From: Stenotrophomonas sp. WZN-1
Lineage (GTDB): Bacteria > Pseudomonadota > Gammaproteobacteria > Xanthomonadales > Xanthomonadaceae
NCBI RefSeq assembly: GCF_002192255.1
Contig: NZ_CP021768.1
Span: forward strand, 1,816,001-1,880,000
Reading direction: 5' to 3'
DNA: 64,000 bases
Shown here: positions 25,133 to 35,067 of the stretch, in pieces
Position numbering within the stretch: the stretch's first letter is position 1
Layout: each line of letters begins with the position of its first letter
Notes under the pieces: generated by a model
What the model saw: the letters and a program-made list of their open reading frames with translations, nothing else
Told to the model about the DNA's origin: nothing
Databases searched by the model: none
Made by a program: the position numbers and the translations under genes

Positions 25133-26164
25133 TTGAAGAAGTCCGATTTCAACTACGACCTGCCGGCCGAACTGATCGCGCAGGCGCCCTTGGCCGAACG
25201 TTCCGCCAGCCGCCTGCTGCTGGTGCCTCCGGCGCCCGATGCTTTCACCGATCTGCAGGTGCGCGACCTGCCGTCGCTGCTGCAGCCGGGCGATCTGCTG
25301 GTGTTCAACGACACCCGGGTGATCCCGGCGCGCCTGTTTGGGCAGAAGGCCAGTGGCGGCCGCGTCGAGATCCTGATCGAGCGCCTGCTCGGTGGCCAGC
25401 AGGCCCGCGCGCAGGTGGGGGCCAGCAAATCGCCGAAGGCCGGCAGCCGCATCGCGTTGGACGCCGGCGGTGAAGCCGAGGTGCTGGGCCGTGATGGCGA
25501 GTTCTACGTGCTGCAGTTCCATGTGCCCGAGTCGCTGGAGCAGTGGCTGCTGCATGCCGGTCGCCTGCCGCTGCCGCCCTACATCCAGCGCGAGCCGGGC
25601 GTGGATGACCGCGAGCGCTACCAGACTGTGTTCGCGCGTGAAGTGGGGGCGGTGGCCGCACCGACCGCAGGCCTGCATTTCGACGAACCGTTGCTGGCCG
25701 CGCTGAAGGACAAGGGCGTGGACTTCGGCCACGTCACCCTGCACGTGGGGGCGGGTACCTTCCAGCCGGTGCGTGCCGATGACCTGAAGGACCACGTGAT
25801 GCACCGCGAGTGGCTGAACGTCGGTGCCGAACTGGTGCAGCAGGTGCGGCGCACGCGCGCCGCGGGCGGCCGCGTGATCGGCGTTGGAACGACCGTGGTG
25901 CGCGCGCTGGAAAGCGCGATGCGCGATGGTGAGCTGCTGCCGTTCGCGGGTGAAACGCAGATCTTCATCACCCCGGGCTACCGCATCCGCAGCGTCGACG
26001 CGATGGTGACCAACTTCCACCTGCCGGAAAGCACGCTGCTGATGATGATTTCCGCGTTCGCTGGCAAGGAGCGCGTGTTCGAGGCCTACCAGCACGCGAT
26101 CGAGCAGCGCTATCGCTTCTTCAGCTACGGCGACGCGATGCTGCTGTTCCCGCAGGCGGGGTGA
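25133..26164 (+). CDS. queA: tRNA preQ1(34) S-adenosylmethionine ribosyltransferase-isomerase QueA
   Basis: A 343-residue QueA from a TTG start (MKKSDFNYDLPAELIAQAP), which lines up with the usual beginning MxxxDFxxxLP. An ATG 12 codons upstream (25097) would give 355 residues but overlaps a -10-like box. Conserved stretches: ARLFGQKASGGRVEILIERL, GAVAAPTAGLHF, HVTLHVGAGTFQPVR and AMVTNFHLPESTLLMM. The enzyme transfers and rearranges the ribosyl group of S-adenosylmethionine onto preQ1 in tRNA, making epoxyqueuosine. It lies 105 bp before tgt, which performs the preceding step. Confidence 0.95.
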   Translation: MKKSDFNYDLPAELIAQAPLAERSASRLLLVPPAPDAFTDLQVRDLPSLLQPGDLLVFNDTRVIPARLFGQKASGGRVEILIERLLGGQQARAQVGASKSPKAGSRIALDAGGEAEVLGRDGEFYVLQFHVPESLEQWLLHAGRLPLPPYIQREPGVDDRERYQTVFAREVGAVAAPTAGLHFDEPLLAALKDKGVDFGHVTLHVGAGTFQPVRADDLKDHVMHREWLNVGAELVQQVRRTRAAGGRVIGVGTTVVRALESAMRDGELLPFAGETQIFITPGYRIRSVDAMVTNFHLPESTLLMMISAFAGKERVFEAYQHAIEQRYRFFSYGDAMLLFPQAG

Positions 26165-26269
26165 GGCGGCAGGGTAGCCCGGGAGGGCAGGGGCCCCTGT
26201 GGGTGCGCACCTTGGTGCGCACGCCTTCTTGGGAGACAATGGGCGACTATTTGCCTGAATGACCGCTCC

Positions 26270-27400
26270 ATGTCCCGACTGCAGTTCCAGCTCCAGACCC
26301 GCGACGGCCGTGCCCGCCGTGGCCGCCTGACCTTCCCGCGTGGCACGGTGGAAACGCCGGCCTTCATGCCGGTGGGGACCTATGGCTCGGTCAAGGGCAT
26401 CCTGCCGGATCAGGTGCGTGCGCTGGGCGCCGAGATCATCCTCGGCAACACGTTCCACCTGTACCTGCGCCCGGGCCTGGACATCATCGCCGACCACGGC
26501 GGCCTGCACGGCTTCTGCCGTTGGGATGGCCCGATCCTGACCGACTCGGGCGGTTTCCAGGTGTTCTCGCTGGCCCACCGCCGCAAGATCACTGAGCAGG
26601 GCGTGACGTTCGCCTCGCCGACCGACGGCGCCCGGGTGTTCCTGGGCCCCGAGGAGAGCATGAAGATCCAGAAAGTGCTCGATTCGGACGTGGTGATGAT
26701 CTTCGACGAGTGCACCCCGTACCCGGCTACCGAGGATGTTGCCCGCCATTCGATGGAGCTGAGCCTGCGCTGGGCCCAGCGCAGCCGCAACGCGCATGAC
26801 GAGCTGGGCAACGACGCGGCCCTGTTCGGCATCGTCCAGGGCGGGGTGCACACCGACCTGCGCAGCCGCTCGGCCGAGGCCCTGCAGGCGATCGGCTTCG
26901 ACGGCTACGCCATCGGCGGCCTGGCCGTGGGCGAGCCGGAGCACGAGCGCAATGCCATGCTCGACCACCTGGACCCGGAACTGCCGGGCGACCGCCCGCG
27001 CTACCTGATGGGCGTGGGCCGGCCGGAGGACCTGGTCGAGGGTGTCGCACGTGGCGTGGACATGTTCGACTGCGTGATGCCCACCCGCAACGCCCGCAAC
27101 GGCCACTATTTCACCTCGTTCGGCACCGTCCGCATCCGCAACTCCCAGTACGCGCGCGACATGGACCCGATCGAGCCGGGCTGCGGCTGCGTGGCCTGCA
27201 CCGGCGGCTACACCCGTTCCTACCTGCGCCACCTGGACCGCTGCAACGAGATGCTGGCGCCGATGCTGGGCACCCTGCACAACCTGTTCTATTACGAAAA
27301 GCTCATGGCCGACATCCGTGCGGCCATCGAGGCGGGAACCTTCCTGGCCTTCCGTGAGTCCTTCTACGCAGCACGCGGGGCGGTACCCCCGCCGCTGTAA
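26270..27400 (+). CDS. tgt: tRNA-guanine transglycosylase Tgt
   Basis: A 376-residue TIM-barrel enzyme. Active-site stretches: [51 protein letters not shown], and [13 protein letters not shown] with the nucleophilic Asp. The zinc site is [18 protein letters not shown] (Cys-x-Cys-x2-Cys then His). It exchanges guanine 34 of tRNAs with GUN anticodons for preQ1; QueA then acts on the product. The gene order queA-tgt-yajC-secD-secF is common in gammaproteobacteria. Confidence 0.98.
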   Translation: MSRLQFQLQTRDGRARRGRLTFPRGTVETPAFMPVGTYGSVKGILPDQVRALGAEIILGNTFHLYLRPGLDIIADHGGLHGFCRWDGPILTDSGGFQVFSLAHRRKITEQGVTFASPTDGARVFLGPEESMKIQKVLDSDVVMIFDECTPYPATEDVARHSMELSLRWAQRSRNAHDELGNDAALFGIVQGGVHTDLRSRSAEALQAIGFDGYAIGGLAVGEPEHERNAMLDHLDPELPGDRPRYLMGVGRPEDLVEGVARGVDMFDCVMPTRNARNGHYFTSFGTVRIRNSQYARDMDPIEPGCGCVACTGGYTRSYLRHLDRCNEMLAPMLGTLHNLFYYEKLMADIRAAIEAGTFLAFRESFYAARGAVPPPL

Positions 27401-27533
27401 CCCGAACGCCCCCTGCCAAACGGCCCAAGGACGAACGCCCGGGGCCGTGGCATACTTCAAGGCTGACCCAGATCCGCGGTCGCGACCGTGGCACCTGATG
27501 GTGCCGGGGCGCCGCCCAACCAAAGGACCAACG

Positions 27534-27878
27534 ATGAACCTGCTTGCCTTCCTGATTCCCGCCGCCCACGCCCAGGCCGCCGGCGGCCAACCGCAGGGCA
27601 TGGGCCTGACCACGCTGCTGTTCCCGATCATCCTGATCGCCATCATGTACTTCCTGATGATCCGCCCGCAGATGAAGCGGCAGAAGGAGCACAAGGCCAT
27701 GCTGGAGAAGATCAAGCGCGGCGACGAAGTGCTGACCAACGGTGGCATCGCCGGCAAGGTCACCGACATCGGCGACAACTTCATCACCATCGAAGTGGCC
27801 GAGAACGTGCGCATCCGCGTGCAGAAGGGCGCTGTCGGCAGCGTGCTGCCGACCGGCACCCTGGATTCGGCCAAGTAA
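27534..27878 (+). CDS. yajC: Preprotein translocase subunit YajC
   Basis: A 114-residue protein with one N-terminal membrane helix (TTLLFPIILIAIMYFLMIRP, about residues 26-45) and the family motif RPQMKRQKEHKAMLEKIKRG followed by DEVLTNGGIAGKV. The SH3-like cytoplasmic part ends near VLPTGTLDSAK. YajC associates with SecDF in the holotranslocon. The ATG at 27534 follows AAAGGA at normal spacing. secD begins 62 bp later. Confidence 0.96.
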   Translation: MNLLAFLIPAAHAQAAGGQPQGMGLTTLLFPIILIAIMYFLMIRPQMKRQKEHKAMLEKIKRGDEVLTNGGIAGKVTDIGDNFITIEVAENVRIRVQKGAVGSVLPTGTLDSAK

Positions 27879-27939
27879 GCCACTCCCTTTCCGAAGCACA
27901 ACCGCGGCGCCGGGGATGGCGCCGCGCGGGACCCAAGCA

Positions 27940-29796
27940 ATGCTCGAATTTCCACGCTGGAAGTACGTCGTCATCCTGATCGTACTGGCGCTCAGTGCGC
28001 TGTACGCGCTGCCCAACATCTACCAGAAGGACCCGGCCCTCCAGATCACCGCCAACCGTGGCGGCCAGATCGACGATGCGCTGCGCGACCGTGTGCTGGC
28101 CGACCTGAAGACGGCCGGTATCGCCACCATCGGTGTCGAGAAGGAAGGGGAGAGCCTGATCGTCCGCCTGCCGGACCTGAAGGCGCAGTCCGCTGCCAGC
28201 GACGCCCTGCGTGACACCGTCGGCGAGAAGTACACCGTGGCCCTGAACCTGGCCTCGACCGTGCCGGACTGGCTGGCCAAACTCGGTGGCCGCCCGATGG
28301 TGCTGGGCCTGGACCTGCAGGGTGGTGTGCACTTCGTGCTGCAGGTCGACCAGAAGGCCGCCCTCGACAAGCGCCTGGATGCCTACACCGAAGACGTGCG
28401 CAGCACCCTGCGTGACGCGCGCATTGCCTACCAGTCGGTGGAACGACGCGCTGACAACAGCATCGTGGCCAACCTGAGCCCGTCTGCCGGCGATGACGCC
28501 GCGCAGCGTGCCCGTACCGCCCTGGTCAAGGCGCAGCCGACCCTCGGCTACGACGTCAGCGGCAACCGCATCACGGTCACCGTGCCCGATACCGAGATCG
28601 CGCAGATCTCCAATGGCGCCATCGAGCAGAACATCAACACCCTGCGCAACCGCGTGAACCAGCTCGGCGTGGCCGAGCCGATCATCCAGCGCCAGGGTGC
28701 CGACCGCGTGGTCGTGCAGCTTCCGGGCGTGCAGGACACTGCCGAAGCCAAGCGCATGATCGGCGCCACCGCAACCCTGGAATACCGTGCGGTGGTTGAA
28801 GGCAATGCGCAGGACGCCATCAACTCCGGCCGCATCCCGCCGGAAGCGAAGGTCTACCAGCAGCGTGACGGCCGCGGCCCGATCCTGCTGAACAAGCGCG
28901 TGATCGTCACCGGCGACCAGATGGTCGGTGCGCAGGCGGTGACCGATTCGAACAGCGGCTCCCCGGCCGTCAGCGTGACGCTGAACAACGTCGGTGGCCA
29001 GCGGATGTTCGACTTCACCAGCGCCAACGTGAACAAGCCGATGGCGGTGGTCTACACCGAGCGCGTGCCGACCGTGACCGTCGTCGACGGCCAGGAAGTG
29101 CGTGGCTTCAAGGTCAACGAGGAAGTGATCTCGGTGGCCAACATCAACGGCGTGTTCGGCAAGAACTTCCAGACCACCGGCCTGCAGAAGAAGGAAGCCG
29201 AGGACCTGGCCAAGCTGCTGAAGTCGGGCTCGCTGGCCGCGCCGATGGACTTCGTCGAAGAGCGCGTGGTCGGCCCGAGCCTGGGCGCCGAGAACGTCAA
29301 GAACGGTATGCGCGCGGTGGTGTTCGCGTTCCTGTTCACCCTGGTGTTCTTCAGCGTCTACTACCGCATGTTCGGTGTGATCACCTCGATCGCGATGCTG
29401 TTCAACCTGCTGATCGTGGTGGCGGTGATGTCGCTGTTCGGAGCGACCATGACCCTGCCGGGCTTTGCTGGCCTGGCATTGTCGGTCGGCCTGTCGGTGG
29501 ACGCCAACGTGCTGATCAACGAGCGTATCCGTGAAGAGCTGCGTGCCGGCGTGCCGGGCAAGACCGCGATCGTGACCGGTTACGAGCGTGCCTCGGGCAC
29601 CATCCTCGACGCCAACCTGACCGGCCTGATCGTCGGTGTGGCGCTGTTCGCATTCGGTACCGGTCCGCTGAAGGGCTTCGCGCTGACCATGATCATCGGT
29701 ATTTTCGCCTCCATGTTCACCGCGATCACCGTGTCGCGTGCGCTGGCGACGCTGATCTACGGCCGCCGCAAGAAGCTCCAGAACGTGGCCATCTGA
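27940..29796 (+). CDS. secD: Protein translocase subunit SecD
   Basis: A 618-residue membrane protein. An N-terminal helix (YVVILIVLALSALYALPNIY) is followed by a large periplasmic region with PMVLGLDLQGGVHFVLQVD and NRVNQLGVAEPIIQRQG. Five C-terminal helices carry the RND-like core, with ALSVGLSVDANVLINERIRE and GTILDANLTGLIVGVALF. With SecF it uses the proton gradient to help pull proteins through SecYEG. The length matches the family. It is separated from secF by only 15 bp. Confidence 0.98.
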   Translation: MLEFPRWKYVVILIVLALSALYALPNIYQKDPALQITANRGGQIDDALRDRVLADLKTAGIATIGVEKEGESLIVRLPDLKAQSAASDALRDTVGEKYTVALNLASTVPDWLAKLGGRPMVLGLDLQGGVHFVLQVDQKAALDKRLDAYTEDVRSTLRDARIAYQSVERRADNSIVANLSPSAGDDAAQRARTALVKAQPTLGYDVSGNRITVTVPDTEIAQISNGAIEQNINTLRNRVNQLGVAEPIIQRQGADRVVVQLPGVQDTAEAKRMIGATATLEYRAVVEGNAQDAINSGRIPPEAKVYQQRDGRGPILLNKRVIVTGDQMVGAQAVTDSNSGSPAVSVTLNNVGGQRMFDFTSANVNKPMAVVYTERVPTVTVVDGQEVRGFKVNEEVISVANINGVFGKNFQTTGLQKKEAEDLAKLLKSGSLAAPMDFVEERVVGPSLGAENVKNGMRAVVFAFLFTLVFFSVYYRMFGVITSIAMLFNLLIVVAVMSLFGATMTLPGFAGLALSVGLSVDANVLINERIREELRAGVPGKTAIVTGYERASGTILDANLTGLIVGVALFAFGTGPLKGFALTMIIGIFASMFTAITVSRALATLIYGRRKKLQNVAI

Positions 29797-29811
29797 CGGG
29801 ACGACACGCAC

Positions 29812-30792
29812 ATGAAACTGTTTCCGCTGCACATCCTCCCGAACGACACCAAGATCGACTTCATGCGCTGGCGCCATGTCGCGATGGTCGTCACGGTCAT
29901 CGTGTTCCTGGCCTCGGTCGCCATCATCGGCGTCAAGGGCTTCAACTACGCCCTGGACTTCACCGGTGGCACCCTGATCGAAGCTCGCTTCGACAAGGCA
30001 GTGGACGTCGAGCAGGTCCGCACCAAGCTCGAGCAGAGCGGCTTTGAAGGCGCGCAGGTACAGAGCGTCGGTGGCAACACCGACCTGCTGATCCGCCTGG
30101 CCCCGCATGGCGAGCACGCGGCCGGTACCGGCGACGCCGCGCACGAGGACAAGGCCACCGCCGCCGCCGTGGTGAAGGCACTGTCCACCGCCGACAACCA
30201 GGCCACCGTGCTCCGCAACGAGTTCGTGGGCCCGCAGATCGGCAAGGACCTGGCGATGAATGGCCTGTACGCCACCATCTTCATGCTGGCTGGCTTCCTG
30301 ATCTACATCGCGGCGCGCTTCGAATGGAAGTTCGCGGTCACCGCCAGCATCGTGGCGATGTTCGACCTGATCGTGACGGTGGCTTACGTGTCCCTGCTGG
30401 GCCGTGAGTTCGACCTGACCGTGCTGGCCGGCCTGCTGTCGGTGATGGGCTTTGCGATCAACGACCTGATCGTGGTCTTCGACCGCGTCCGCGAGAACTT
30501 CCGCAGCCTGCGCGTGGACTCGATGGAAGTGCTGAACCGTTCGATCAACCAGACGCTGTCGCGTACGGTGATCACTGCGGTGATGTTCTTCCTGTCCGCG
30601 CTTGCCCTGTACATGTACGGCGGCAGCTCGATGGAAGGCCTGGCCGAGACGCACATGATCGGTGCGGTGATCGTGGTGCTGTCCTCGATCCTGGTGGCGG
30701 TGCCGATGCTGACGATCGGTTTCCTGCGCGTCAGCAAGCAGGACCTGCTGCCGAAGGCGAAGGACGTCGAGGCCCTGGCCCGTCGCCCGTAA
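29812..30792 (+). CDS. secF: Protein translocase subunit SecF
   Basis: A 326-residue membrane protein. Helix 1 is VAMVVTVIVFLASVAIIG-like, then GFNYALDFTGGTLIEARF. C-terminal helices hold VMGFAINDLIVVFDRVREN and LNRSINQTLSRTVITAVMFF, the SecF signatures (Asp and Arg of the proton path). It pairs with SecD as one six-plus-six helix unit. An insertion rich in His, Glu and Ala (GEHAAGTGDAAHEDKATAAA, about residues 102-121) lies in the periplasmic loop and is low complexity. A strong terminator follows. Confidence 0.98.
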   Translation: MKLFPLHILPNDTKIDFMRWRHVAMVVTVIVFLASVAIIGVKGFNYALDFTGGTLIEARFDKAVDVEQVRTKLEQSGFEGAQVQSVGGNTDLLIRLAPHGEHAAGTGDAAHEDKATAAAVVKALSTADNQATVLRNEFVGPQIGKDLAMNGLYATIFMLAGFLIYIAARFEWKFAVTASIVAMFDLIVTVAYVSLLGREFDLTVLAGLLSVMGFAINDLIVVFDRVRENFRSLRVDSMEVLNRSINQTLSRTVITAVMFFLSALALYMYGGSSMEGLAETHMIGAVIVVLSSILVAVPMLTIGFLRVSKQDLLPKAKDVEALARRP

Positions 30793-30818
30793 GCAACTGC
30801 TGCACGCAGCACACAGAG

Positions 30819-30842
30819 AACCCCGCGCAAGCGGGGTTTTTT
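30819..30842 (+). terminator. Intrinsic terminator of the yajC-secD-secF operon
   Basis: AACCCCGC (30819-30826), loop GCAA, GCGGGGTT (30831-30838), then a run of six T. It lies 27 bases after the secF stop and only a few bases before composite element B. Confidence 0.93.
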
Positions 30843-30928
30843 GTTGGCAGGGCTTGCAGCCCTGCACCCGCTCAATGCAACGGCAACGGCAACGTCAAAG
30901 GCCGGAGCTGGCTTTCTGCTGGTTGGGC

Positions 30929-31025
30929 GGGGCCATGTGGGTTGGTAGGACACGCCGTAAACCCGTCCTTGGGGCTCGATGGCGCCATCCATGGCGCCAA
31001 CGGTCCTGCCAACCCACATGGCCCC
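30929..31025. repeat. Type II long-arm palindrome, copy B1
   Basis: Arms of 23 nt (30929-30951 and 31003-31025) pair fully with one T-G wobble; core GGCCATGTGGGTTGG. Compared with A2, several arm bases differ, and the opposite arm carries the matching changes. The interior (inner stem GGCGCC around ATGGAT, then the TTTACGGCGT string) is nearly that of A2 in reverse complement. Confidence 0.85.
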
Positions 31026-31184
31026 ACCTCCGACAGATTCCGGCGGCTGTTGGTGGGTGCCGACCTTGGTCGACACATCTGCCGGATATCGATAATCAAA
31101 CTGGAATCAGATCTACCGTGTCGACCAAGGTCGACACCCACCAGAGCAGAATGCGGTCCTGACAGATCGCGGAAGTCTGTCGAA

Positions 31185-31365
31185 GGCGGGGTGGGTCCGG
31201 TTGAGGGGGCGTGAGCCGCATGGGCCCGAGGCATGCCTCGGGCGGGTTGGGCAGGACGCCCAACCCCGGTCTTGCCGTGTGCGCAGGACTGCGCACACGA
31301 GCAAGCGGCGACCGAGCTTACATGGACGTACTTGCAGCGTCCCCCTCAACCGGATCCACCCCACC
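31185..31365. repeat. Type I long-arm palindrome, copy B2
   Basis: Arms of 25 nt (31185-31209 and 31341-31365) pair at 23 positions; core GGTGGGTCCGGTTGAGGGGG. The interior is the reverse complement of the right half of A1, including CCCGAGGCATGCCTCGGG and the GTGTGCGC stem, but lacks about 80 bp of A1's apical part. Confidence 0.85.
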
Positions 31366-31575
31366 GACCCGCAGGAAACCAGCTTTTGCTGTTGCTTCGG
31401 CACTGGCTTTTAGCGGGTGCAGGGCGCAGCCCTGAAAAAAGAAACCCCACCCTACGCCAGCGTCGGTTGTGCAATCTTCCCCCGCGCACTACGATCCTGC
31501 GGTTCGCGCGCGCAGGCGCGCACCCGTATTCCTGCTGAGCGCCCCGTGCGCCGCATCTGCCAACCCGAGGTATCC

Positions 31576-32835
31576 ATGGTCATCAAACCGCGCGTCCGCG
31601 GCTTCATCTGCGTCACCACCCACCCGACCGGCTGCGAGGCCGCGGTCAAGCAGCAGATCGACTACATTCGCGCGCGCCCGCCGATCCAGAACGGCCCCAA
31701 GCGCGTGCTGGTGATCGGCGCCTCGACCGGCTACGGCCTGGCTGCGCGCATCACGGCCGCCTTCGGCAGCGGCGCTGCCACCCTCGGCATCTTCTTCGAA
31801 CGCCCGGGCAGCGAAACCAAGCCGGGTACTGCGGGTTGGTACAACTCGGCTGCGTTCCACAAGTATGCCGAGGAAGCCGGCCTGTACGCCAAGAGCATCA
31901 ACGGCGATGCCTTCTCCGATGAAGTGAAGGCGAAGACCATCGAAATGATCAAGGCCGATCTCGGCCAGGTCGACCAGGTCGTCTACAGCCTGGCCGCGCC
32001 GCGCCGCAAGCACCCGAAGACCGGCGAGATCATCAGCTCCACGCTGAAGCCGATCGGCGAGCCGATCACGCTGCGAGGCCTGGATACCGACAAGGAAGTG
32101 CTGACCGAAACCCATCTGCAGCCGGCGACCCCGGAAGAAATCGCCGGCACCGTCGCGGTGATGGGCGGCGAGGACTGGCAGATGTGGATCGATGCGCTGG
32201 CCGATGCTGGCGTGCTGGCCAACGGCTGCACCACCACCGCCTTCACCTACGTGGGCGAAGAAATCACCCAGGCGATCTACTGGAATGGCTCGATCGGTGC
32301 CGCCAAGAAGGACCTGGACACCAAGGTGCTGGGCCTGCGCGAGAAGCTGGCCAAGATTGGTGGCGACGCACGCGTATCGGTGCTGAAGGCGGTGGTCACC
32401 CAGGCCAGCTCGGCCATTCCGACCATGCCGCTGTACCTGTCGCTGCTGTTCAAGGTGATGAAGGAAAAGGGCACCCACGAAGGCTGCATCGAACAGCTCG
32501 ACGTGCTGTACGACATCCTCTACGGCGGCAAGGCAGATGGCGTCGCGGTCGATCGCCTGCGCCACGATCTGGTCGATGGCGATGGCCACACCGTGGCGCT
32601 GGTCGACGAGGAAGGCCGCCTGCGTGCCGACTACAAGGAGATGGCGGCGGACGTGCAGGGCAAGGTGGTGGCGCTGTGGCCGCAGGTCACCAACGAGAAC
32701 CTGTACGAGATCAGCGACCTGGCCGGCTACAAGGCCGACTTCCTGCGCCTGTTCGGTTTCGGCGTGGAGGGTGTCGACTACGAGGCCGACGTCAATCCCG
32801 ACGTGAAGATCGACAACCTGGTCGATCTGACCTGA
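31576..32835 (+). CDS. fabV: NADH-dependent trans-2-enoyl-ACP reductase FabV
   Basis: A 419-residue FabV. The N-terminus [20 protein letters not shown] is typical. The nucleotide site is [17 protein letters not shown]. The catalytic Tyr-x8-Lys is present in [14 protein letters not shown]. Other family stretches include [15 protein letters not shown] and [18 protein letters not shown]. It performs the last reduction of each fatty-acid elongation cycle. FabV enzymes are longer than FabI and are insensitive to triclosan, so this gene may give intrinsic tolerance. The ATG at 31576 follows GAGG. A terminator and a SMAG repeat follow. Confidence 0.97.
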   Translation: MVIKPRVRGFICVTTHPTGCEAAVKQQIDYIRARPPIQNGPKRVLVIGASTGYGLAARITAAFGSGAATLGIFFERPGSETKPGTAGWYNSAAFHKYAEEAGLYAKSINGDAFSDEVKAKTIEMIKADLGQVDQVVYSLAAPRRKHPKTGEIISSTLKPIGEPITLRGLDTDKEVLTETHLQPATPEEIAGTVAVMGGEDWQMWIDALADAGVLANGCTTTAFTYVGEEITQAIYWNGSIGAAKKDLDTKVLGLREKLAKIGGDARVSVLKAVVTQASSAIPTMPLYLSLLFKVMKEKGTHEGCIEQLDVLYDILYGGKADGVAVDRLRHDLVDGDGHTVALVDEEGRLRADYKEMAADVQGKVVALWPQVTNENLYEISDLAGYKADFLRLFGFGVEGVDYEADVNPDVKIDNLVDLT

Positions 32836-32841
32836 TCAAGC

Positions 32842-32872
32842 AGAAGGCCGGCGAAAGCCGGCCTTCTCTTTT
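32842..32872 (+). terminator. Intrinsic terminator of fabV
   Basis: AGAAGGCCGGC (32842-32852), loop GAAA, GCCGGCCTTCT (32857-32867), then CTTTT. A perfect 11-bp stem. Confidence 0.92.
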
Positions 32873-32873
32873 G

Positions 32874-32900
32874 GTAGTGCCGGCCAGCGGCCGGCACTAC
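32874..32900. repeat. GTAG (SMAG-type) perfect palindrome
   Basis: GTAGTGCCGGCC (32874-32885), AGC, GGCCGGCACTAC (to 32900). It lies immediately after the fabV terminator and before the stop of the convergent gene. Confidence 0.85.
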
Positions 32901-32906
32901 CTTCGG

Positions 32907-34976
32907 TTACCCGAACTCGAAGCCCATCTCCGCCAGCGCGGGGCCGACGAAGTCGCCCTGCACGTAATCCACGCCAGCACTGAACAGCAGCGTCATCGAA
33001 TTGGCATCGCTGACGAACTCGGCAATGGTGCGGATGCCGGCTTCCTGCGCACGCGCGGTGATCTGGCTGATGCGGTCGATGTTCTCGCGGGTGGCCGCCA
33101 GGTCACTGGTGAAGCCGCGGTCCAGCTTGAGGAACTGCGGCTGGAAGTGGGCCAGCAACTGGAACGAATCCAGCCCCGAGCCGAACTGCTCCAGGCCGAT
33201 CCGGCAACCCAGCGGTGCCACTTCGGCAAGGAACTGCTGGGCGCTGCGCAGGTGGGTGAATACCTTCGATTCCGGCGCATGCAGCCACAGCCGCTCGCCA
33301 GGCACACCCTGTGCCTGCAGCTCGCGGCGAAGGGTGGCGATCATCTGCGGGTCGTCGAACGACTCCGGGGTCACCTTCACCAGCATCTGGGTGGCATGCC
33401 CTTCGCGGGCGCGCTGGCCAAGCACGGCGATCGCCTGCGAGACCACCCAGCGGTTGATGTCGGCCAGCAGGCCGTGCTCCTCGGCGATGCCCAGGAACGC
33501 GGTCGGGCTCAGCAGCTCGCCATTGTTCTCCAGACGCAGATAGGCCTCGTACAGCTCCAGTGGCTCGCCCTGCAGGTTCAGCACCGGCTGGTAGTGCAGC
33601 TGGAAGCCGTCGCCTGCAAGCGCTTCGCGGATGCGCGCAACCCAGCGCTGCACACGTTCTTCCTCGACGCGGTCGGCGGCAGCCGGGTCGAAGATGCGGC
33701 AGGTGTTGCCCAGTTCGGCGGCGGCCTGGGTGCATTCGCTGGCGCGCGCCAGCACTTGGCCGATGCTGGCGATCTTCTCGCCCACCTGCACGCCACCGAT
33801 GCTGACGGTCACCGTGGCCGAGCGTGCGCCGATGCTGAAGACGTGTGCGGCGTAGGCTTCGCGGATGCGCTCGGCCAGCGCCACGGTCTGCGCGTAGGGC
33901 CCGGCCTGCAGCACGGCGAAATTGTGTTCGCCGAAGCGGGCCAGTTGCGCGTCCTCGCCGACCACCTCGGCCAGCAGGGCGGCGAGGGCGCCGATCAGGG
34001 TGTCGGCCGACGCCAGGCCGATGTCCGGCAGCAGGCGCGCGTAGTGGTCCGGTTCGATCAGCAGCAGGCCGAACTGGCCCTCGCTGCGCCCGGCCTGGGC
34101 CACCGCGCTTTCCAGCTGCAGCATGAAGGTCGGGCGATTGAGCAGGCCGGTGACCTGGTCGCGCTGGCGCAGGTCCTCGACCTCGCGCGCCAGCTCCGGG
34201 TCGAACTCCATGCGGCGACGGAGCACCACCTGCAGGCAGGACTCGCCTTCGTAGGTCGCCACAGCAAACTCCATGGTCGCCGGGAACGCACTGCCGTCCT
34301 CGTGGCGCGCGTCGAGCTGGTACTGCGGCGGCGGCGCCTCGCCACGGCTGAGGCCCTTCAGCAGCTGCTTGAAGCCCTCCACGTGCTGGGCCGCCACCAT
34401 GTCCAGCAGCGAAATGCCTTCGATGTCGTCGAAATGCTCGTAGCCGAACATCTCCAGGTAGGCGTCGTTGGCGCGGATGTGCATGCCTTCATGCACGTAG
34501 GCGATGGGGTCGCGCGAGGAGGCGATCAGCGCGTCGCAGCGGCGCTCGGTCTCGCGCATCTGCGCCTCGATCCGGCGCAGGCCGCGACGCGCCTGCAGGT
34601 CCACCCACTGGTCGCGGACCACGGCGAGCAGGTGCTCGGGGCGCTGGCGCAGGGCGAGGGCGCGGATGCCATGGCTGCTGGCCTGCACCAGTTCGTCCTC
34701 GTCGATGCGCTCGGCCAGCAGCACCAGCGGGATGTCCTTGCCGCTGGCGGCAATGTGCTGGGCCGCCAGCTGCAGCGGGATGCCCTGCGAAGGCGAGGCC
34801 AGCACCAGGTCGATGGCCTGGCTGGTCAGCACCTGGGCCAGCTCGGCCGCGTCCTGCGGGCGCCACGGGCGCACCGCGATGCCGCTGTTGCGCAGGGTGC
34901 TGACGATGGCTTCGGCATTCTCGCCGCTGTCATCGACGATCAGCAGGCGGATGGTGATGTCGTTCGCGTTCTGCAT
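32907..34976 (-). CDS. FimX/FilP-like degenerate GGDEF-EAL protein (likely c-di-GMP receptor)
   Basis: A 689-residue protein, close to the size of FimX. Order: REC-like N-terminus (IRLLIVDDSGENAEAI), PAS domain (about 145-250, PIAYVHEGMHIRANDAYLEM), GGDEF-like domain and EAL-like domain. Both catalytic motifs are lost: the GGDEF site reads RFGEHNF, the EAL site is YEAYLRLE, and DDFGTG is EQFGSG. So it should not make or break c-di-GMP. The same layout with the same kind of decay is seen in FimX of Pseudomonas and FilP of Xanthomonas, which bind c-di-GMP and control type IV pili. ATG 34976 follows GGGAG. Confidence 0.82.
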   Translation of the reverse strand: MQNANDITIRLLIVDDSGENAEAIVSTLRNSGIAVRPWRPQDAAELAQVLTSQAIDLVLASPSQGIPLQLAAQHIAASGKDIPLVLLAERIDEDELVQASSHGIRALALRQRPEHLLAVVRDQWVDLQARRGLRRIEAQMRETERRCDALIASSRDPIAYVHEGMHIRANDAYLEMFGYEHFDDIEGISLLDMVAAQHVEGFKQLLKGLSRGEAPPPQYQLDARHEDGSAFPATMEFAVATYEGESCLQVVLRRRMEFDPELAREVEDLRQRDQVTGLLNRPTFMLQLESAVAQAGRSEGQFGLLLIEPDHYARLLPDIGLASADTLIGALAALLAEVVGEDAQLARFGEHNFAVLQAGPYAQTVALAERIREAYAAHVFSIGARSATVTVSIGGVQVGEKIASIGQVLARASECTQAAAELGNTCRIFDPAAADRVEEERVQRWVARIREALAGDGFQLHYQPVLNLQGEPLELYEAYLRLENNGELLSPTAFLGIAEEHGLLADINRWVVSQAIAVLGQRAREGHATQMLVKVTPESFDDPQMIATLRRELQAQGVPGERLWLHAPESKVFTHLRSAQQFLAEVAPLGCRIGLEQFGSGLDSFQLLAHFQPQFLKLDRGFTSDLAATRENIDRISQITARAQEAGIRTIAEFVSDANSMTLLFSAGVDYVQGDFVGPALAEMGFEFG

Positions 34977-35067
34977 GCACTGCTCCCCAATCTGCGAATC
35001 TAGATACACGATGCGCGACGAACCGTCCATGCGCGCACCCCTTGCGCGCGTCGAACGGCGAAGTGGT

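Larger units (their letters stand above)
30847..31434. repeat. Composite palindromic element B (type II + type I, head to head)
   Basis: This occupies most of the 783-bp secF-fabV gap; no credible gene is seen there. Order: tail hairpin GCAGGGC/GCCCTGC (30847-30865), type II palindrome B1 (30929-31025), half head CGACAGATTC, two SMAG-like hairpins with GTCGACC stems (about 31046-31076 and 31119-31144), full head GACAG...CTGTC (31161-31181), type I palindrome B2 (31185-31365), tail hairpin GCAGGGC-GCA-GCCCTG (31419-31434). The rest, to 31575, holds the fabV promoter region. The plan is that of element A turned around. Confidence 0.85.

Noticed and set aside
27784..30867. 1027-codon minus-strand frame opposite secD-secF
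   Set aside because: His/Gln/Val-rich composition typical of antisense translation; no domains recognised.
30868..31416. Short open frames in the secF-fabV gap
   Set aside because: They follow the repeat structure of element B; no start signals and no recognisable protein.
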